The notes: generated by a model not told the origin, from the letters alone. A DNA stretch of 64,000 nt from Streptomyces angustmyceticus (GCF_019933235.1 NZ_CP082945.1:1860001-1924000); one strand, 5' to 3'; counted from the stretch's first letter, positions 1-8,883 are shown. Made by a program: numbers and translations.

Positions 1-379
1 CGGCGGCGGCCCGGCGGGCGGCGAACGCCTCCCGGGCGCGGGCCGGCCGGTAGCCCTCCTGCCGCACCGTCTCGGCGCCCACCACCACCGCGTCGGCGAG
101 CCCTCGCAGCACCCCGAAGATCCGCATGTCGGCATCGCCGGAGAGCGGCTGCGAGCGGCCCTCGTGATGGGCCGCGCCGTCCAGGGAGGACACCATGTTC
201 GCGCGCAGCCAGCCGGTACGGCCCGCGCGCTCCGGGGCGTCGGCCGCCGGGTACGCGTAGGCGTCGGCCAGCTCGTCCAGCGTCCACTCGCGGTCCGTGG
301 GGTCGATCGCCCCCACCACGGTGTTCTCGCTGTCGGGGGCCGGTACGGAGGGGGCGGTGAGGGGGAACAGGCGTCGCAT
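1..379 (-). CDS. Pyrimidine reductase family protein, RibD C-terminal-like (3' end missing)
   Basis: Partial gene running off the left edge on the minus strand; about 126 residues are visible from the ATG at 379. Around residues 50–60 it carries NMVSSLDGA, then LSGDADMRIFGVLR and a DAVVVGAETVRQEGY stretch. This is the N-terminal signature of the DHFR-like RibD C-terminal reductase fold, in which an NADPH-dependent enzyme reduces a ribosylamino-pyrimidine. Streptomyces carry stand-alone copies annotated as pyrimidine reductase family; the true substrate is not known to me. It is divergent from the ZapE gene, with 67 bp between the two starts, so both promoters must lie in that gap. Family call is firm, substrate is not. 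Confidence 0.75.
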   Translation of the reverse strand, partial: MRRLFPLTAPSVPAPDSENTVVGAIDPTDREWTLDELADAYAYPAADAPERAGRTGWLRANMVSSLDGAAHHEGRSQPLSGDADMRIFGVLRGLADAVVVGAETVRQEGYRPARAREAFAARRAAA

Positions 380-446
380 GGCGGCAGTGTGACATGCCTC
401 GCTCAGCGGACCGGCGGCCCCCGCACAAGAGATAGGCTGGACGGCT

Positions 447-1565
447 GTGTCGCCTTCCCAGCCCTCTTCCCCGCAGCCCGACCCGATAGCCGGACCGCCG
501 GCCGACGGGGACGACGCGGCGCCCGCCGCGCTCACCGCCCGCGCCCCGCACGTCCCGGCCGACCGCCTGGTCGCCGAGATGGTGCCGCCGCCGCGCTTCC
601 AGGGCGCCCGCTTCGACACCTACATCCCGGACCCGAAGCAGCCCAGCCAGGCCGAGGCCGTCCAGGTGCTGAGCGACTTCGCGGAGAGCATCGACGCCGG
701 GCGGGCCGGCACGGGCAAGCGGCGCTGGTTCGCCAAGAAGCCCGCGGCTCCCCGGGGCCCGCGCGGCGTCTATCTGGACGGCGGCTACGGCGTCGGCAAG
801 ACCCACCTGCTGGCCTCCCTGTGGCACGCCACCCCCGCCCCCGCCGAGCGCAAGGCGTTCGGCACGTTCGTCGAGCTGACCAACCTCGTCGGCGCGCTCG
901 GCTTCCAGCAGACCGTCCGCACCCTCGGCGAGCACAAGCTGCTGTGCATCGACGAGTTCGAGCTGGACGACCCCGGCGACACGGTCCTGGTATCCACCCT
1001 GCTCGGCAAGCTGGTGGACGCCGGTGTGGCGCTGGCCGCCAGCTCCAACACGCTGCCCGGCAAGCTCGGCGAGGGCCGGTTCGCCGCCGCCGACTTCCTG
1101 CGGGAGATCCAGGGCCTCAGCGCCCACTTCCGCCCGCTGCGGATCGACGGCGAGGACTACCGCCACCGCGGCCTGCCCGAGGCGCCCGCCCCGTACGACG
1201 ACGAGACCGTCACCCGCGCGGCGTACCGCACCCCCGGTGCCTCGCTCGACGACTTCCCCTCCCTGTTGGAGCACCTGTCGAAGGTGCACCCCAGCCGCTA
1301 CGGCGCGATGTGCGACGGCATCGAGGCGGTCTGCCTCACCGACGTGCAGGCGGTGCCCGACCAGTCCACGGCGCTGCGCCTGGTGGTCCTGGCCGACCGG
1401 CTCTACGACCGTGAGGTGCCGGTGCTGACCTCCGGCAAGCCCTTCGACGAGCTGTTCAGCGAGGAGATGCTGCGCGGCGGCTACCGCAAGAAGTACTTCC
1501 GGGCCATCTCCCGGCTGACGGCTCTGGCACGCGACGCGGGCGCCCTGGTGGCCGACAAGTCCTAG
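447..1565 (+). CDS. zapE: ZapE/AFG1-like cell-division ATPase
   Basis: 372-residue P-loop ATPase of the AFG1/ZapE family. Walker A GGYGVGKTH is at residues 112–120 and Walker B LLCIDEFEL at about 165–173, followed by DDPGD, which is characteristic of this family. The N-terminal 40 residues are Pro/Ala-rich and probably disordered. In E. coli ZapE associates with the divisome and modulates FtsZ; the role in actinobacteria is inferred by homology only. The start is a GTG at 447, the only start that gives a full-length protein while leaving room for a divergent promoter. A GC-rich hairpin follows the stop directly. Confidence 0.88.
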   Translation: MSPSQPSSPQPDPIAGPPADGDDAAPAALTARAPHVPADRLVAEMVPPPRFQGARFDTYIPDPKQPSQAEAVQVLSDFAESIDAGRAGTGKRRWFAKKPAAPRGPRGVYLDGGYGVGKTHLLASLWHATPAPAERKAFGTFVELTNLVGALGFQQTVRTLGEHKLLCIDEFELDDPGDTVLVSTLLGKLVDAGVALAASSNTLPGKLGEGRFAAADFLREIQGLSAHFRPLRIDGEDYRHRGLPEAPAPYDDETVTRAAYRTPGASLDDFPSLLEHLSKVHPSRYGAMCDGIEAVCLTDVQAVPDQSTALRLVVLADRLYDREVPVLTSGKPFDELFSEEMLRGGYRKKYFRAISRLTALARDAGALVADKS

Positions 1566-1571
1566 GCGACA

Positions 1572-1602
1572 CCGGGCCGCCGCCTGGTTCCCGGCGGCCC
1601 GG
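1572..1602. terminator. Hairpin terminator after zapE
   Basis: Perfect 11-bp inverted repeat (CCGGGCCGCCG at 1572–1582 and its complement at 1592–1602) with a 9-nt loop, starting 6 bp after the zapE stop. There is no T-run, which is normal for Streptomyces. Confidence 0.7.
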
Positions 1603-1657
1603 CACCGTGGTACACACGAGCGGGTCACGTCACCTGTCCGCCAACAGGGAGTTGCCC

Positions 1658-3028
1658 ATGTCCGCGACACGACGTCAGATCCTGGCCAGAACCGGAGTGC
1701 TGGGGGCGGGGATCGCCTTCTCCGGCAGCCTCACCGAACTCTTCGCGGGGACCGCGACCGCCCGGAGCATGGGACAGCGCGGCTACGGCCCGCTGGTCCC
1801 CGACCCGCACGGCCTGCTCGACCTCCCCCGGGGCTTCCGCTACCGGGTCCTGTCCAGGGAAGGCGACCCGCTGCGCTCCGGCGAGGGCAAGGTCCCCGGC
1901 AACTGCGACGGCATGGCCGCCTTTCCCGGCGGTCACCGCGGCGGCACGTTCCTCGTCCGCAACCACGAGAACCGCACCGGCTCCCGCCAGGCCGTCCCCA
2001 CGGTCCGCGAGCTGACCTACGACCCGGGCGGCGAGGGCGGCTGCACGGCCCTCGCCCTGGACCGGGACAACAGGGTGCTCTCGGAGCGGGTCGCCATCGC
2101 CGGTACGTCCACCAACTGCGCGGGCGGCCCCACCCCTTGGCACACCTGGCTGACCTGCGAGGAGACCGAGTTCCGGGCCGGTGAGGAGAACTACACCAAG
2201 GACCACGGCTTCATCTTCGAGGTCGATCCGTACGACCCGCTGCGCACCGGCGCCGTCCCGCTGACCGCGATGGGCCGCTTCCAGCACGAGGCGATCGCCG
2301 TCGACCCCGGCACCGGCATCGTCTACGAGACCGAGGACGCCTTCGAGAAGCCCTTCGGCCTGTTCTACCGCTTCCTGCCCAACAAGCCGAGGGGCGGCCG
2401 CGGTTCCCTCCGGGCCGGCGGCCGCCTCCAGGCGCTGCGGGTCCCCGGGGTGCCCGATCTCTCCACCGTCCAGCGGCCCGGCACCACCTTCGACGACGTC
2501 ACCTGGGTGGACGTGCCCGACCCGCTCGCCCGTCAGACCCCGATCCGCTTCCAGGACTTCGGCCCCGGCGGCGTCACCCACGCCCAGAAGCTGGAGGGCT
2601 GCTACTGGGGCGGCTCCTGCGTGTACTTCGTCTCCAGCTTCGCGCACCGCAAGGACGGCTCGGCAGCCGACCACTACGGCCAGGTCTGGAGGTACGACCC
2701 GAAGAAGCGGCGGCTGACCCAGGTCGTCGTCTTCGGCCCGGACAGCGACCTCCAGCTGCCCGGCGAGTCCCCCGACAACATCTGCCTGGCGCCCAGCGGC
2801 GGCCTGATGGTCTGTGAGGACGGCGACGGCGCCCAGCACGTCTTCGGCCTCACCCGGCGCGGCGAGGTCTATCCGATGGCACGCGGCCGGCAGAACATCG
2901 GCACCCCGGAGAAGCCGGAGTGGGGCGAGTTCGCGGGAGTGACCTTCTCGCCCGACCACCGGACGATGTACGTCAACTGCTACACCCCCGGGACGACGTT
3001 CGCGGTGACGGGGCCCTGGCACCACTGA
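1658..3028 (+). CDS. PhoX-like (DUF839) phosphatase, Tat-exported
   Basis: 456-residue secreted protein of the DUF839/PhoX family, calcium-dependent alkaline phosphatases that release phosphate outside the cell. The N-terminus begins MSATRRQILARTG, a twin-arginine motif followed by a hydrophobic stretch to about residue 35. Family features include the PHGLLDLPRGFRYRVLS opening, the FLVRNHENR segment, GGPTPWHTWLTCEET and the ending in a NCYTPGTTFAVTGPW segment. I chose the ATG at 1658 because it is preceded by an AGGGAG ribosome-binding site and starts exactly at the Tat signal; the upstream GTG at 1607 lacks both. No Pho box was recognised upstream. Substrate assignment is by family. Confidence 0.85.
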   Translation: MSATRRQILARTGVLGAGIAFSGSLTELFAGTATARSMGQRGYGPLVPDPHGLLDLPRGFRYRVLSREGDPLRSGEGKVPGNCDGMAAFPGGHRGGTFLVRNHENRTGSRQAVPTVRELTYDPGGEGGCTALALDRDNRVLSERVAIAGTSTNCAGGPTPWHTWLTCEETEFRAGEENYTKDHGFIFEVDPYDPLRTGAVPLTAMGRFQHEAIAVDPGTGIVYETEDAFEKPFGLFYRFLPNKPRGGRGSLRAGGRLQALRVPGVPDLSTVQRPGTTFDDVTWVDVPDPLARQTPIRFQDFGPGGVTHAQKLEGCYWGGSCVYFVSSFAHRKDGSAADHYGQVWRYDPKKRRLTQVVVFGPDSDLQLPGESPDNICLAPSGGLMVCEDGDGAQHVFGLTRRGEVYPMARGRQNIGTPEKPEWGEFAGVTFSPDHRTMYVNCYTPGTTFAVTGPWHH

Positions 3029-3374
3029 ATCCTGGTCCGGCGCCCGGGGGGGGCGGTGGGGTGGTGGGGTGGTGGGGTGGTGGGGTGGTGGGCGGCGTGT
3101 CGGGCGGGCGGCTGCTTCCCCCCCCCACCCCCGAACCCACCCCCCGCCCCCTCCCCCGAAGGGGGAGAGGGGGAGGGGGCGGGGGAGAAATCCGCGGAGC
3201 AGGGCGGAGCCCGGCCAGGGCCCTCCCCCGGGCTCCTGCCCGAGCCTTCCCGAGCCCCTGCCGGGGCTTCCCCCGAGCCCGCTCCGGAGCCCTCCCCGAG
3301 CCCGTGCCAGAGCCCGCCGCGCCCTCCCCCGAGTGCGCCCATGCCCGCCTCCACCCCCGCCTTCGGCGGGCGCC
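3029..3374. repeat. Convergent intergenic region of G-rich and C-rich simple repeats
   Basis: No gene is supported here. It lies between two convergent genes. Four tandem copies of the 8-mer GTGGTGGG (3061–3092, with a partial copy before) are followed by C-rich tracts. A long slipped hairpin follows, with its C-rich arm at about 3141–3157, a GAA loop near 3158–3160 and G-rich arm to about 3184. From about 3240 to 3345 there are imperfect copies of a CCCGAGCCC-containing unit. The hairpin probably ends transcription from both sides; the G-tract could form a quadruplex. Confidence 0.6.
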
Positions 3375-4040
3375 TCACCCCCGGCGGGAGCTGAGGGCGC
3401 AAGCAGCGGCGGTGGCGGCGGTCGCGAGCGGGACGGTGCCGGCGAGCGGCAGCCACGGGGTGGTGACGGTGCCGTGGAGGGAGCCGGTGATCAGGTCCGA
3501 GATGGCGGCGTTGGCGGGCGAGACGCCCAGGACGAGCAGCAGCAGGGCGGCGAGCATGCCCACCGGGATGCTCCAGCCGGGGCTGCGCAGCACCGGCCAG
3601 TTGCTCAGCGCGCCGATCGCGGTGCCCGTCAGCAGGCACACCAGCGCGGCGAGCAGCCCGGCGAGCGCCGCGGGCGCGAGCGGGACGGCCCGATGGTCGC
3701 TGGAGTGCGGGTCGGAGAGCAGCAGCGCCAGTGCCGTACCGAGGAGGGCGAGCAGCGTCGCGGCGCAGACCGCGGTCAGCACCGCGGCGAGGTGCGCCCG
3801 GCCGGGCCCGGCGGCCGCCGCGGTGCAATTGCGGGCGGCCGGCGGCTCGTTGGTGACACAGACCCGGGTCAGCCATACGGCGACGGGCAGCAGACCGCCC
3901 GCGGCGTAGCCGAACGCGTCGAGGACCGGGCCGCCGCTCTGGACGCCGATGGCCAGCCAGGCGGCGTAGAGGATCACCGGCGGCAGCCAGCGGTGCGAGC
4001 CGATGAGCAACGCCGCCTGATAGCGGAGGAGAGCGGTCAC
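3375..4040 (-). CDS. ABC-type exporter membrane subunit
   Basis: 221-residue hydrophobic protein with about six predicted membrane segments (for example residues 15–35, 45–60, 85–110 and 125–145) and little polar sequence. No enzyme motif is visible. Its GTG start at 4040 overlaps the stop of the upstream ATPase gene as GTGA, so the two are translationally coupled. It is most simply the membrane half of a small ABC exporter. The transported molecule is unknown. Confidence 0.65.
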   Translation of the reverse strand: MTALLRYQAALLIGSHRWLPPVILYAAWLAIGVQSGGPVLDAFGYAAGGLLPVAVWLTRVCVTNEPPAARNCTAAAAGPGRAHLAAVLTAVCAATLLALLGTALALLLSDPHSSDHRAVPLAPAALAGLLAALVCLLTGTAIGALSNWPVLRSPGWSIPVGMLAALLLLVLGVSPANAAISDLITGSLHGTVTTPWLPLAGTVPLATAATAAACALSSRRG

Positions 4041-5140
4041 GGGAGGGGAGCCTCGTCGGGTGCGGGAGCGGATACGGGACCCGCGGCGGATGCGGGAGCA
4101 GGCGCGGTGGGGGAAGCAGGCGTGGAGGGGGCCACAGGAGCGGTGGTGGACGCAGGCCCGGATGCGGGGGCGCCCTCGCCGGAACCGTCCTCCGGCCCCG
4201 CTCCGGTGCCGGCATCAGTGCCCGTGCCAATGCCAGTGCCCGTGCCAATGCCAGTGCCCGTGCCAGTGCCCGCACCGGTCACCGACCGGATGTGCCAAGG
4301 CGGCCGTGCGGTGAGCAGGGCACGCAGCAGGGCGTCGGAGTGGACGGCGGGGACCGTCAGCCGGGTCATGCCGTCCGGCCGCGGCACGACCTCCGGTCCG
4401 CCGGGCAGCCGTGGTGCGCCGTCGGCTGGGTGCCCCGGCGCGCCGGGCGGGGCCGTTCCCGGTGCGGCTTCGGCCTCGATGACCACCCGGGGGCCCGTCA
4501 CGGAGGCCGCGGACTCCGCCTGGCCGCTCTCCTCGTGGGGCAGCAGCCGGCCGTCCGCGACCCGGTAGCGGGCGTCGGCGGCGCCCGCCAGGCGCTGCGG
4601 GTCGTGGTCGACGAAGACCACGGAGCCGCCGTCCGCGACCCGTTCGGCGACGGCGCGGTCGAGCACCTCCCTGGCGCCCTGGTCCAGGCCGGTCCATGCC
4701 TCGTCCAGGACCAGGAGTCCGGGTGCGGCGAGCAGCGCCTGGGCGACCGCGACCTTCTGGCTGGTCCCCTTGGACAGCTCGGCCAGCGGGGTGCGGGCGT
4801 GTCCGGCCGCGCCGAAGCGGGCGAGCCACTCGGTGGCCCGGCGGGCCGCCTCGGGCCCGCGCAGTCCGTGGACGCGGCCGAGGTGGGTGAGGTAGCCGGC
4901 GGCGGTGAAGGGGAGCGCGGCCGGGAACCGTTCGGGCACATAGGCGCTGCGCGGGCGGCCGGTGATCCGTCCGGTGGTGGGCCGGTCGATGCCGGCCAGC
5001 AGCCGCAGCAGGGTGGACTTCCCGCTGCCGTTGGTGCCCTCGATGCGCAGCAGCGTGCCTGCGGGCACGTCGAGCCGCACCTCCCGCAGCACCCAGGGGC
5101 CGCGCACCCCGTAGCGCCGCCCCACCCCGTCCAGCCTCAT
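4037..5140 (-). CDS. ABC transporter ATP-binding protein with low-complexity C-terminal tail
   Basis: 367-residue ATPase. Walker A GTNGSGKST, signature LSKGTSQ (a variant of LSGGQ), Walker B LLVLDEAWTG and the H-loop VDHD are all visible in the first 220 residues. The ATG at 5140 is preceded by GGAGGTG at a 9-nt distance, an almost perfect Shine-Dalgarno, so longer upstream frames were not used. After the ATPase domain the protein has about 130 extra residues, including a Gly-Thr repeat encoded by an 18-bp tandem repeat and a Pro/Ala-rich end. It overlaps the permease gene downstream by 4 bp. Walker B contains an Ala after DE, common in exporters of this type. Confidence 0.82.
   Translation of the reverse strand: MRLDGVGRRYGVRGPWVLREVRLDVPAGTLLRIEGTNGSGKSTLLRLLAGIDRPTTGRITGRPRSAYVPERFPAALPFTAAGYLTHLGRVHGLRGPEAARRATEWLARFGAAGHARTPLAELSKGTSQKVAVAQALLAAPGLLVLDEAWTGLDQGAREVLDRAVAERVADGGSVVFVDHDPQRLAGAADARYRVADGRLLPHEESGQAESAASVTGPRVVIEAEAAPGTAPPGAPGHPADGAPRLPGGPEVVPRPDGMTRLTVPAVHSDALLRALLTARPPWHIRSVTGAGTGTGTGIGTGTGIGTGTDAGTGAGPEDGSGEGAPASGPASTTAPVAPSTPASPTAPAPASAAGPVSAPAPDEAPLP
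4210..4280. repeat. 18-bp in-frame tandem repeat inside the ABC ATPase gene
   Basis: About three copies (two close to identical, one partial) of an 18-bp unit containing CAGTGCCCGTGCCAATGC. Read on the minus strand they encode alternating Gly-Thr-Gly-Ile/Thr residues. The repeat length is a multiple of three, so copy-number changes would keep the reading frame. Confidence 0.75.
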
Positions 5141-5425
5141 GCGTTCCGGCACCTCCACCGTCTCCCGGCGGCCCCGCCCGCTGCCCCGTCGTCGATGGCC
5201 CCGCGCGTTCCGCCTGCCCGTCGGCGGCCGACCGCTCCGCCGTCCCCGACGGTAGCCGGACGGGCCGTCCGGCGCCCGTACGTCGGCGCGGTCGGCGCGG
5301 TCCGCCGCCAACCCGGGTCCGGACGGGCGGCGTTGGCGTTCCCGGCGCGCCTGCAGCGGGCGGGCCTGCGGGTGGTTGTCCACAGCGGCGGGGGCGCTGT
5401 CGGCGGCGGCTGGCAGACTGGGCGG

Positions 5426-6178
5426 GTGACCAGCGCAGAGACCGCCGGACAGCCCGGCAACGACTTCGAGAGCCCGGTATGCCGCGAGGAGACCGACCGG
5501 GACGCCGCACCGCAGTTCGTGCTGCCCCTCGTCGCGCGGATCGAGCGGGCCGAGCCGCCGGCGCGTACGGACGCGCTGGAGACCGCGGCGCGGGCGGTGC
5601 TGGTGCTGCTGTCGGACGAGCGGGCGGCCGGGGACGGCGAGTGGGCCGCGGCGGTACGGGACTGGCAGGACGCCCGCATCCGGAAGGTGGTGCGGCGGGC
5701 GCGCGGCGCGGAGTGGCGGCGGGCCGGGGCGCTGCCGGGCATCACGGTCACCGGCCACCGCGCCGAGGTGCGGGTCTTCCCGCCGGTCCCGCTGGACGGC
5801 TGGCCGAAGGACCTGGCGCGGCTGCAGGTCTCGGGCACGGAGCTGGACGACCCCCGGCCACCCGGGCCGCCCGCCGGGGGCGCGCCGGTGCTGTGGTTCA
5901 ACCCCGGGCTGGAGATGTCCGCGGGCAAGGAGATGGCGCAGGCGGGGCACGGCGCCCAGCTGGCGTGGTGGGAACTGTCCGAGCAGGAACGGGCCGCCTG
6001 GCGCGCGGCGGGCTTCCCCCTGTCCGTACGCTCCGCTCGCGGGGCGGACTGGGCGGAGCTGACCCGCAGCGGCCTGCCCGTGGTGCGCGACGCCGGGTTC
6101 ACGGAGATCGCGCCCGGCTCCTGCACGGTCGTCGCGGACCATCCCGCGCTGCGCGGGGCGCTGCCGCGCAGCCGTTGA
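5426..6178 (+). CDS. Pth2-type peptidyl-tRNA hydrolase-like protein
   Basis: 250-residue protein whose C-terminal half matches the Pth2 fold: the stretch MSAGKEMAQAGHGAQLAWW near residues 170–190 is the conserved Pth2 lysine/His region. Pth2 enzymes free peptides from peptidyl-tRNA that has dropped off the ribosome. The N-terminal half (about 130 residues) is an actinobacterial extension of unknown role. GTG at 5426 was chosen because the gene then starts divergently from the ABC ATPase with about 285 bp between, and sequence upstream in frame looks non-coding. Activity on tRNA is inferred from the family. Confidence 0.75.
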   Translation: MTSAETAGQPGNDFESPVCREETDRDAAPQFVLPLVARIERAEPPARTDALETAARAVLVLLSDERAAGDGEWAAAVRDWQDARIRKVVRRARGAEWRRAGALPGITVTGHRAEVRVFPPVPLDGWPKDLARLQVSGTELDDPRPPGPPAGGAPVLWFNPGLEMSAGKEMAQAGHGAQLAWWELSEQERAAWRAAGFPLSVRSARGADWAELTRSGLPVVRDAGFTEIAPGSCTVVADHPALRGALPRSR

Positions 6179-6410
6179 AGAGGGGACGGCGTCGGGGAAC
6201 CACAGGGCCGGCCCGCGACCGGATCGGGCCACCGGGAGGCCGCGTCACGCGCGAGGCACGGCGGGCCCCGCCCCCCCGCTACGGCAAGCTCGGGCCCTGT
6301 CCCCGCCCTCGCACCGCAAGCTCAAATCAAGCTCTGAACTCGTCCGCCGCAGGGTTCGCTCCGTCCTGCCGCGGCCATGAGTACCGACACCACGGAGCGA
6401 AGGGGGAGCC

Positions 6411-7253
6411 ATGGAGCGCCTGGGTACGGGGATCGGCTGGCGGCCGGAAATCGCCGCGGAGATCGCGGAGCTGCCCGGGGTGGACTGGGTCGAGGTGGTG
6501 GCGGAGAACGTCTGTCCCGGCCATCTCCCGGACGCCTTGCAGGAGTTGCGCGAGCGTGGCACCACCGTCGTCCCGCACGGGGTCTCGCTCGGGCTCGGCG
6601 GCGCCGACCGCCCGGACCCCGGCCGGCTGACCGCGCTCGCCGAACGCGCCGAGGCGCTGGGCGCGCCGCTGGTGACCGAGCACATCGCGTTCGTGCGGGC
6701 CGGCGGTCCGCTCACCGCCTCGCCGCGCATGGAGGCCGGGCATCTGCTGCCCGTGCCCCGCACCCGTGACGCGCTGGACGTGCTGTGCGAGAACGTCCGG
6801 ATCGCCCAGGAGGCCCTGCCGGTGCCGCTGGCGCTGGAGAACATCGCCGCGCTGATCAACTGGCCGGGCGAGGAGCTGACCGAGGGACAGTTCCTGACCG
6901 GGCTCGTCGAACGGACCGGGGTGCGGCTGCTGATCGATGTCGCCAATCTCCATACGAACCACGTCAACCGGGGCGAGGACCCGGTGGTCGCCCTGGACGG
7001 GCTGCCGCTGGAGGCCCTGGCGTACGTGCATGTCGCGGGCGGTGTGGAGCGGGACGGGGTGTGGCACGACAGCCATGCCCACCCGGTGACCCGGCCCGTG
7101 CTGGACGTGCTGGCCGAGCTGTGCGCCCGGACCACCCCGCCCGGTGTGCTGCTGGAGCGGGACGAGGACTTCCCCGGGATCGGGGAGCTGTCCGGTGAAC
7201 TCGACGCGATACGCACCGTACTGAAGGAGGCCCGCCATGTCCGCGCGGCGTGA
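6411..7253 (+). CDS. DUF692 multinuclear non-haem iron-dependent oxidase (MNIO)
   Basis: 280-residue TIM-barrel protein of the DUF692 family, whose studied members (MbnB, TglH, ChrH) use two or three iron atoms to oxidise cysteines in peptides. Metal-ligand candidates typical of the family are all present: H56 (VVPHGVSL), E90-H91 (VTEHIAF), E143 (LALENIA), D177 and H184 ([10 protein letters not shown]), H207 (YVHVAGG), D220 and H222 (DSHAHPV), E249 (LLERDED). The ATG at 6411 has GGGGGAG upstream. The next gene overlaps it by 17 bp, so the partner is co-translated. Two membrane proteins follow, one with a Cys-rich tail that may be the substrate. Enzyme family is firm; the reaction is unproven. 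Confidence 0.88.
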   Translation: MERLGTGIGWRPEIAAEIAELPGVDWVEVVAENVCPGHLPDALQELRERGTTVVPHGVSLGLGGADRPDPGRLTALAERAEALGAPLVTEHIAFVRAGGPLTASPRMEAGHLLPVPRTRDALDVLCENVRIAQEALPVPLALENIAALINWPGEELTEGQFLTGLVERTGVRLLIDVANLHTNHVNRGEDPVVALDGLPLEALAYVHVAGGVERDGVWHDSHAHPVTRPVLDVLAELCARTTPPGVLLERDEDFPGIGELSGELDAIRTVLKEARHVRAA

Positions 7254-7776
7254 GCCGGCCGCGGGAGCCACGGCGGACGCCCGCGTCCGGCCGGTCACCC
7301 CCGGCCGGCCGGACGCCCTCACTCCGCCGGCGGCGCTGCCCGGCACCGGCGCGGGCACCGACGCCGCGCGGGAGCGGCTGGCCCTCGCGCAGACCGCGCT
7401 GCTGTCCGCCCTGGTCGCCGGGACGCCGGTCCCCGAGGGCTTCGACCGGGTGCGGCTGCGGGTGCAGAGCCGGGCGCTGACCGCCAAGCGGGCCGACGTG
7501 GTCGCCAAGGTCGCGCCGGAGCTGCCGGAGATCCTCGGCGCCGGCTACCGGCCCGCGTTCGTCGACTATGCGCGCCACCGGCCCATGAGCGGCGGCTACC
7601 GCCAAGACGCCCTGGACTTCGCGGCGCATCTGCTGGCCCGGTCGCGTCCCCAGGACCCGGCCGCGCGACGGCAGTTGACGCGCTGGTGGCGGGAGCGCGC
7701 GGGGCCGAGGCCGCTGTCGGACCGGCCCCTTGCCCGGCTGGCGGGCGCCGTGCGGCGCGTCCTGGGGCGGGGGTGA
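7237..7776 (+). CDS. Small MNIO partner protein (SCO6045-like)
   Basis: 179-residue protein whose ATG at 7237 lies inside the end of the DUF692 gene, with AAGGAGG just upstream. The first 45 residues are low-complexity. The rest is an Arg/Ala-rich helical domain with the recognisable segment [20 protein letters not shown] and then [20 protein letters not shown] enzymes normally work with a small partner that recognises the substrate leader, and by position and overlap this is the obvious candidate. From memory the S. coelicolor counterpart is SCO6045. No catalytic motif is seen. The partner role is inference. Confidence 0.7.
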   Translation: MSARREPAAGATADARVRPVTPGRPDALTPPAALPGTGAGTDAARERLALAQTALLSALVAGTPVPEGFDRVRLRVQSRALTAKRADVVAKVAPELPEILGAGYRPAFVDYARHRPMSGGYRQDALDFAAHLLARSRPQDPAARRQLTRWWRERAGPRPLSDRPLARLAGAVRRVLGRG

Positions 7777-7781
7777 GCGCG

Positions 7782-8807
7782 ATGTCCTTCGCTTCGTGGG
7801 CCCTGGCGGCCCTCGGTGTCTCGTCGCTGGTGCTCCTGTGCGGCGCGGTCTCGGTACGTCTGCGGACGCCGTCGGTCCGGCGGCGGGACGCCGTGGCCCA
7901 CGACGTGTGGGAGACGGCGTTCCTCGCCGGCGGTCCCGGCCGGGTGGTGGACGCCGCGGTCGCCGGGATGCACGAGGACGGCCGGCTGGCCGTGGGCGGT
8001 CCCGGCGTGGTGACCGTGCGCCGGGCCGTCGCCCGGGACGCGGTCGAGGCGGGCGTCCTGGAGGCGATCGCCCGGACGCCCGGCGGTGCGCTGGTGGCGG
8101 TGCGCACCGCGGCGATGCGCGGTCCGGCGGTCCAGGGGGTCGGCGACCGGCTGGCGGACCGCGGTCTGCTGCGCCGTCCGGAGCTGGGCCGCGGCTGGCG
8201 CCGGCTGGCGAGCGCCCAGAAGGCGGCCTGTGTGGTCGGCTTCTTCCTCGCGGTGCTGCTCTCCCTCATCGGGGGCGGTACGGACGGCCCGACGTCGGTC
8301 GCCCCGGCGTTGCCGGCGCTGCTCGGTGGTCTCGTGGTGGGTCTCGTCGTGGCGTCGCTGTGCAAGAAGGTCTTCAACCGCCGGATCACCACGGCGGGGT
8401 CCGCCGCGCTGCGCTCGGCGCGGGCGGCGCACCCCCGAGCGGGCGGTGCGGCCGGTGTCTGGCAGCCGGCCGCGGTGGTGGTGGCGCTGGGCGGTACGGC
8501 GCTGGTCGCGGACGAGCTGCTGCGGCAGCAGTTCGAGGAGGCGCAGCGTGCCACGGCCGCCGCGCCGGGCGGCGGTTCCGGGTCGTCCGGCGGGTCCTCG
8601 TCCGCGGACGGCGGGGGCGGCGCGGGGAGCGACGGCGGGTCCTGGTGCGGCTCCTCGGACGGCGGTTCGGGTTCGGGCTGCGGCAGCAGCGGCTCGTCCT
8701 GCGGCAGCAGCAGTTCGTCCTGCGGCGGTGGCTCGTCGTGCGGGGGCGGTTCGTCCTGTGGCGGCGGTTCGGGCTGCGGGGGCGGCGGCTGCGGCGGCGG
8801 GAGCTGA
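7782..8807 (+). CDS. TIGR04222-type membrane protein with Gly/Ser/Cys-rich tail, candidate MNIO substrate
   Basis: 341-residue protein with an N-terminal membrane segment (residues 3–24), a 110-residue soluble domain opening VWETAFLAGGPGRVVDAAV, two further membrane segments around residues 145–195 and one near 230. A tail from about residue 265 is built almost only of Gly, Ser and Cys. The tail has eight cysteines, several spaced every six residues (SSCGGG repeated). The ATG at 7782 was chosen; a GTG at 7773 overlapping the partner stop (GTGA) is also possible. Tight linkage to the DUF692 oxidase suggests the tail is its modification target. That is inference; the tail could instead bind metal or be structural. 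Confidence 0.75.
   Translation: MSFASWALAALGVSSLVLLCGAVSVRLRTPSVRRRDAVAHDVWETAFLAGGPGRVVDAAVAGMHEDGRLAVGGPGVVTVRRAVARDAVEAGVLEAIARTPGGALVAVRTAAMRGPAVQGVGDRLADRGLLRRPELGRGWRRLASAQKAACVVGFFLAVLLSLIGGGTDGPTSVAPALPALLGGLVVGLVVASLCKKVFNRRITTAGSAALRSARAAHPRAGGAAGVWQPAAVVVALGGTALVADELLRQQFEEAQRATAAAPGGGSGSSGGSSSADGGGGAGSDGGSWCGSSDGGSGSGCGSSGSSCGSSSSSCGGGSSCGGGSSCGGGSGCGGGGCGGGS
8590..8804 (+). repeat. Repeats encoding a Gly/Ser/Cys tail
   Basis: DNA encoding the C-terminal tail consists of degenerate repeats of a TCGTCCTGCGGCGGCGGT-like 18-bp unit, most regular at 8698–8775. The encoded cysteines fall at regular distances near the end of the protein. Confidence 0.7.
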
Positions 8808-8883
8808 GGGCCGGTGCCCGCGGCCGCCCGGATCGTGAGAAATTTTGTGGCGGTATTTGTGCCGATCCCGTAGAACCTCGGGC

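Noticed and set aside
1625..3025. 466-codon frame opposite the PhoX-like gene
   Set aside because: Composition is Val/Ala/Gly/Arg-rich without family motifs, and the opposite strand has a clear Tat phosphatase.
4210..4280. Possible CRISPR-like repeats
   Set aside because: Units are directly adjacent without spacers and lie in frame inside an ABC ATPase gene.
6179..6410. Riboswitch or ECF promoter before the DUF692 gene
   Set aside because: No conserved riboswitch core and no GGAAC-type or other clear ECF promoter could be identified.
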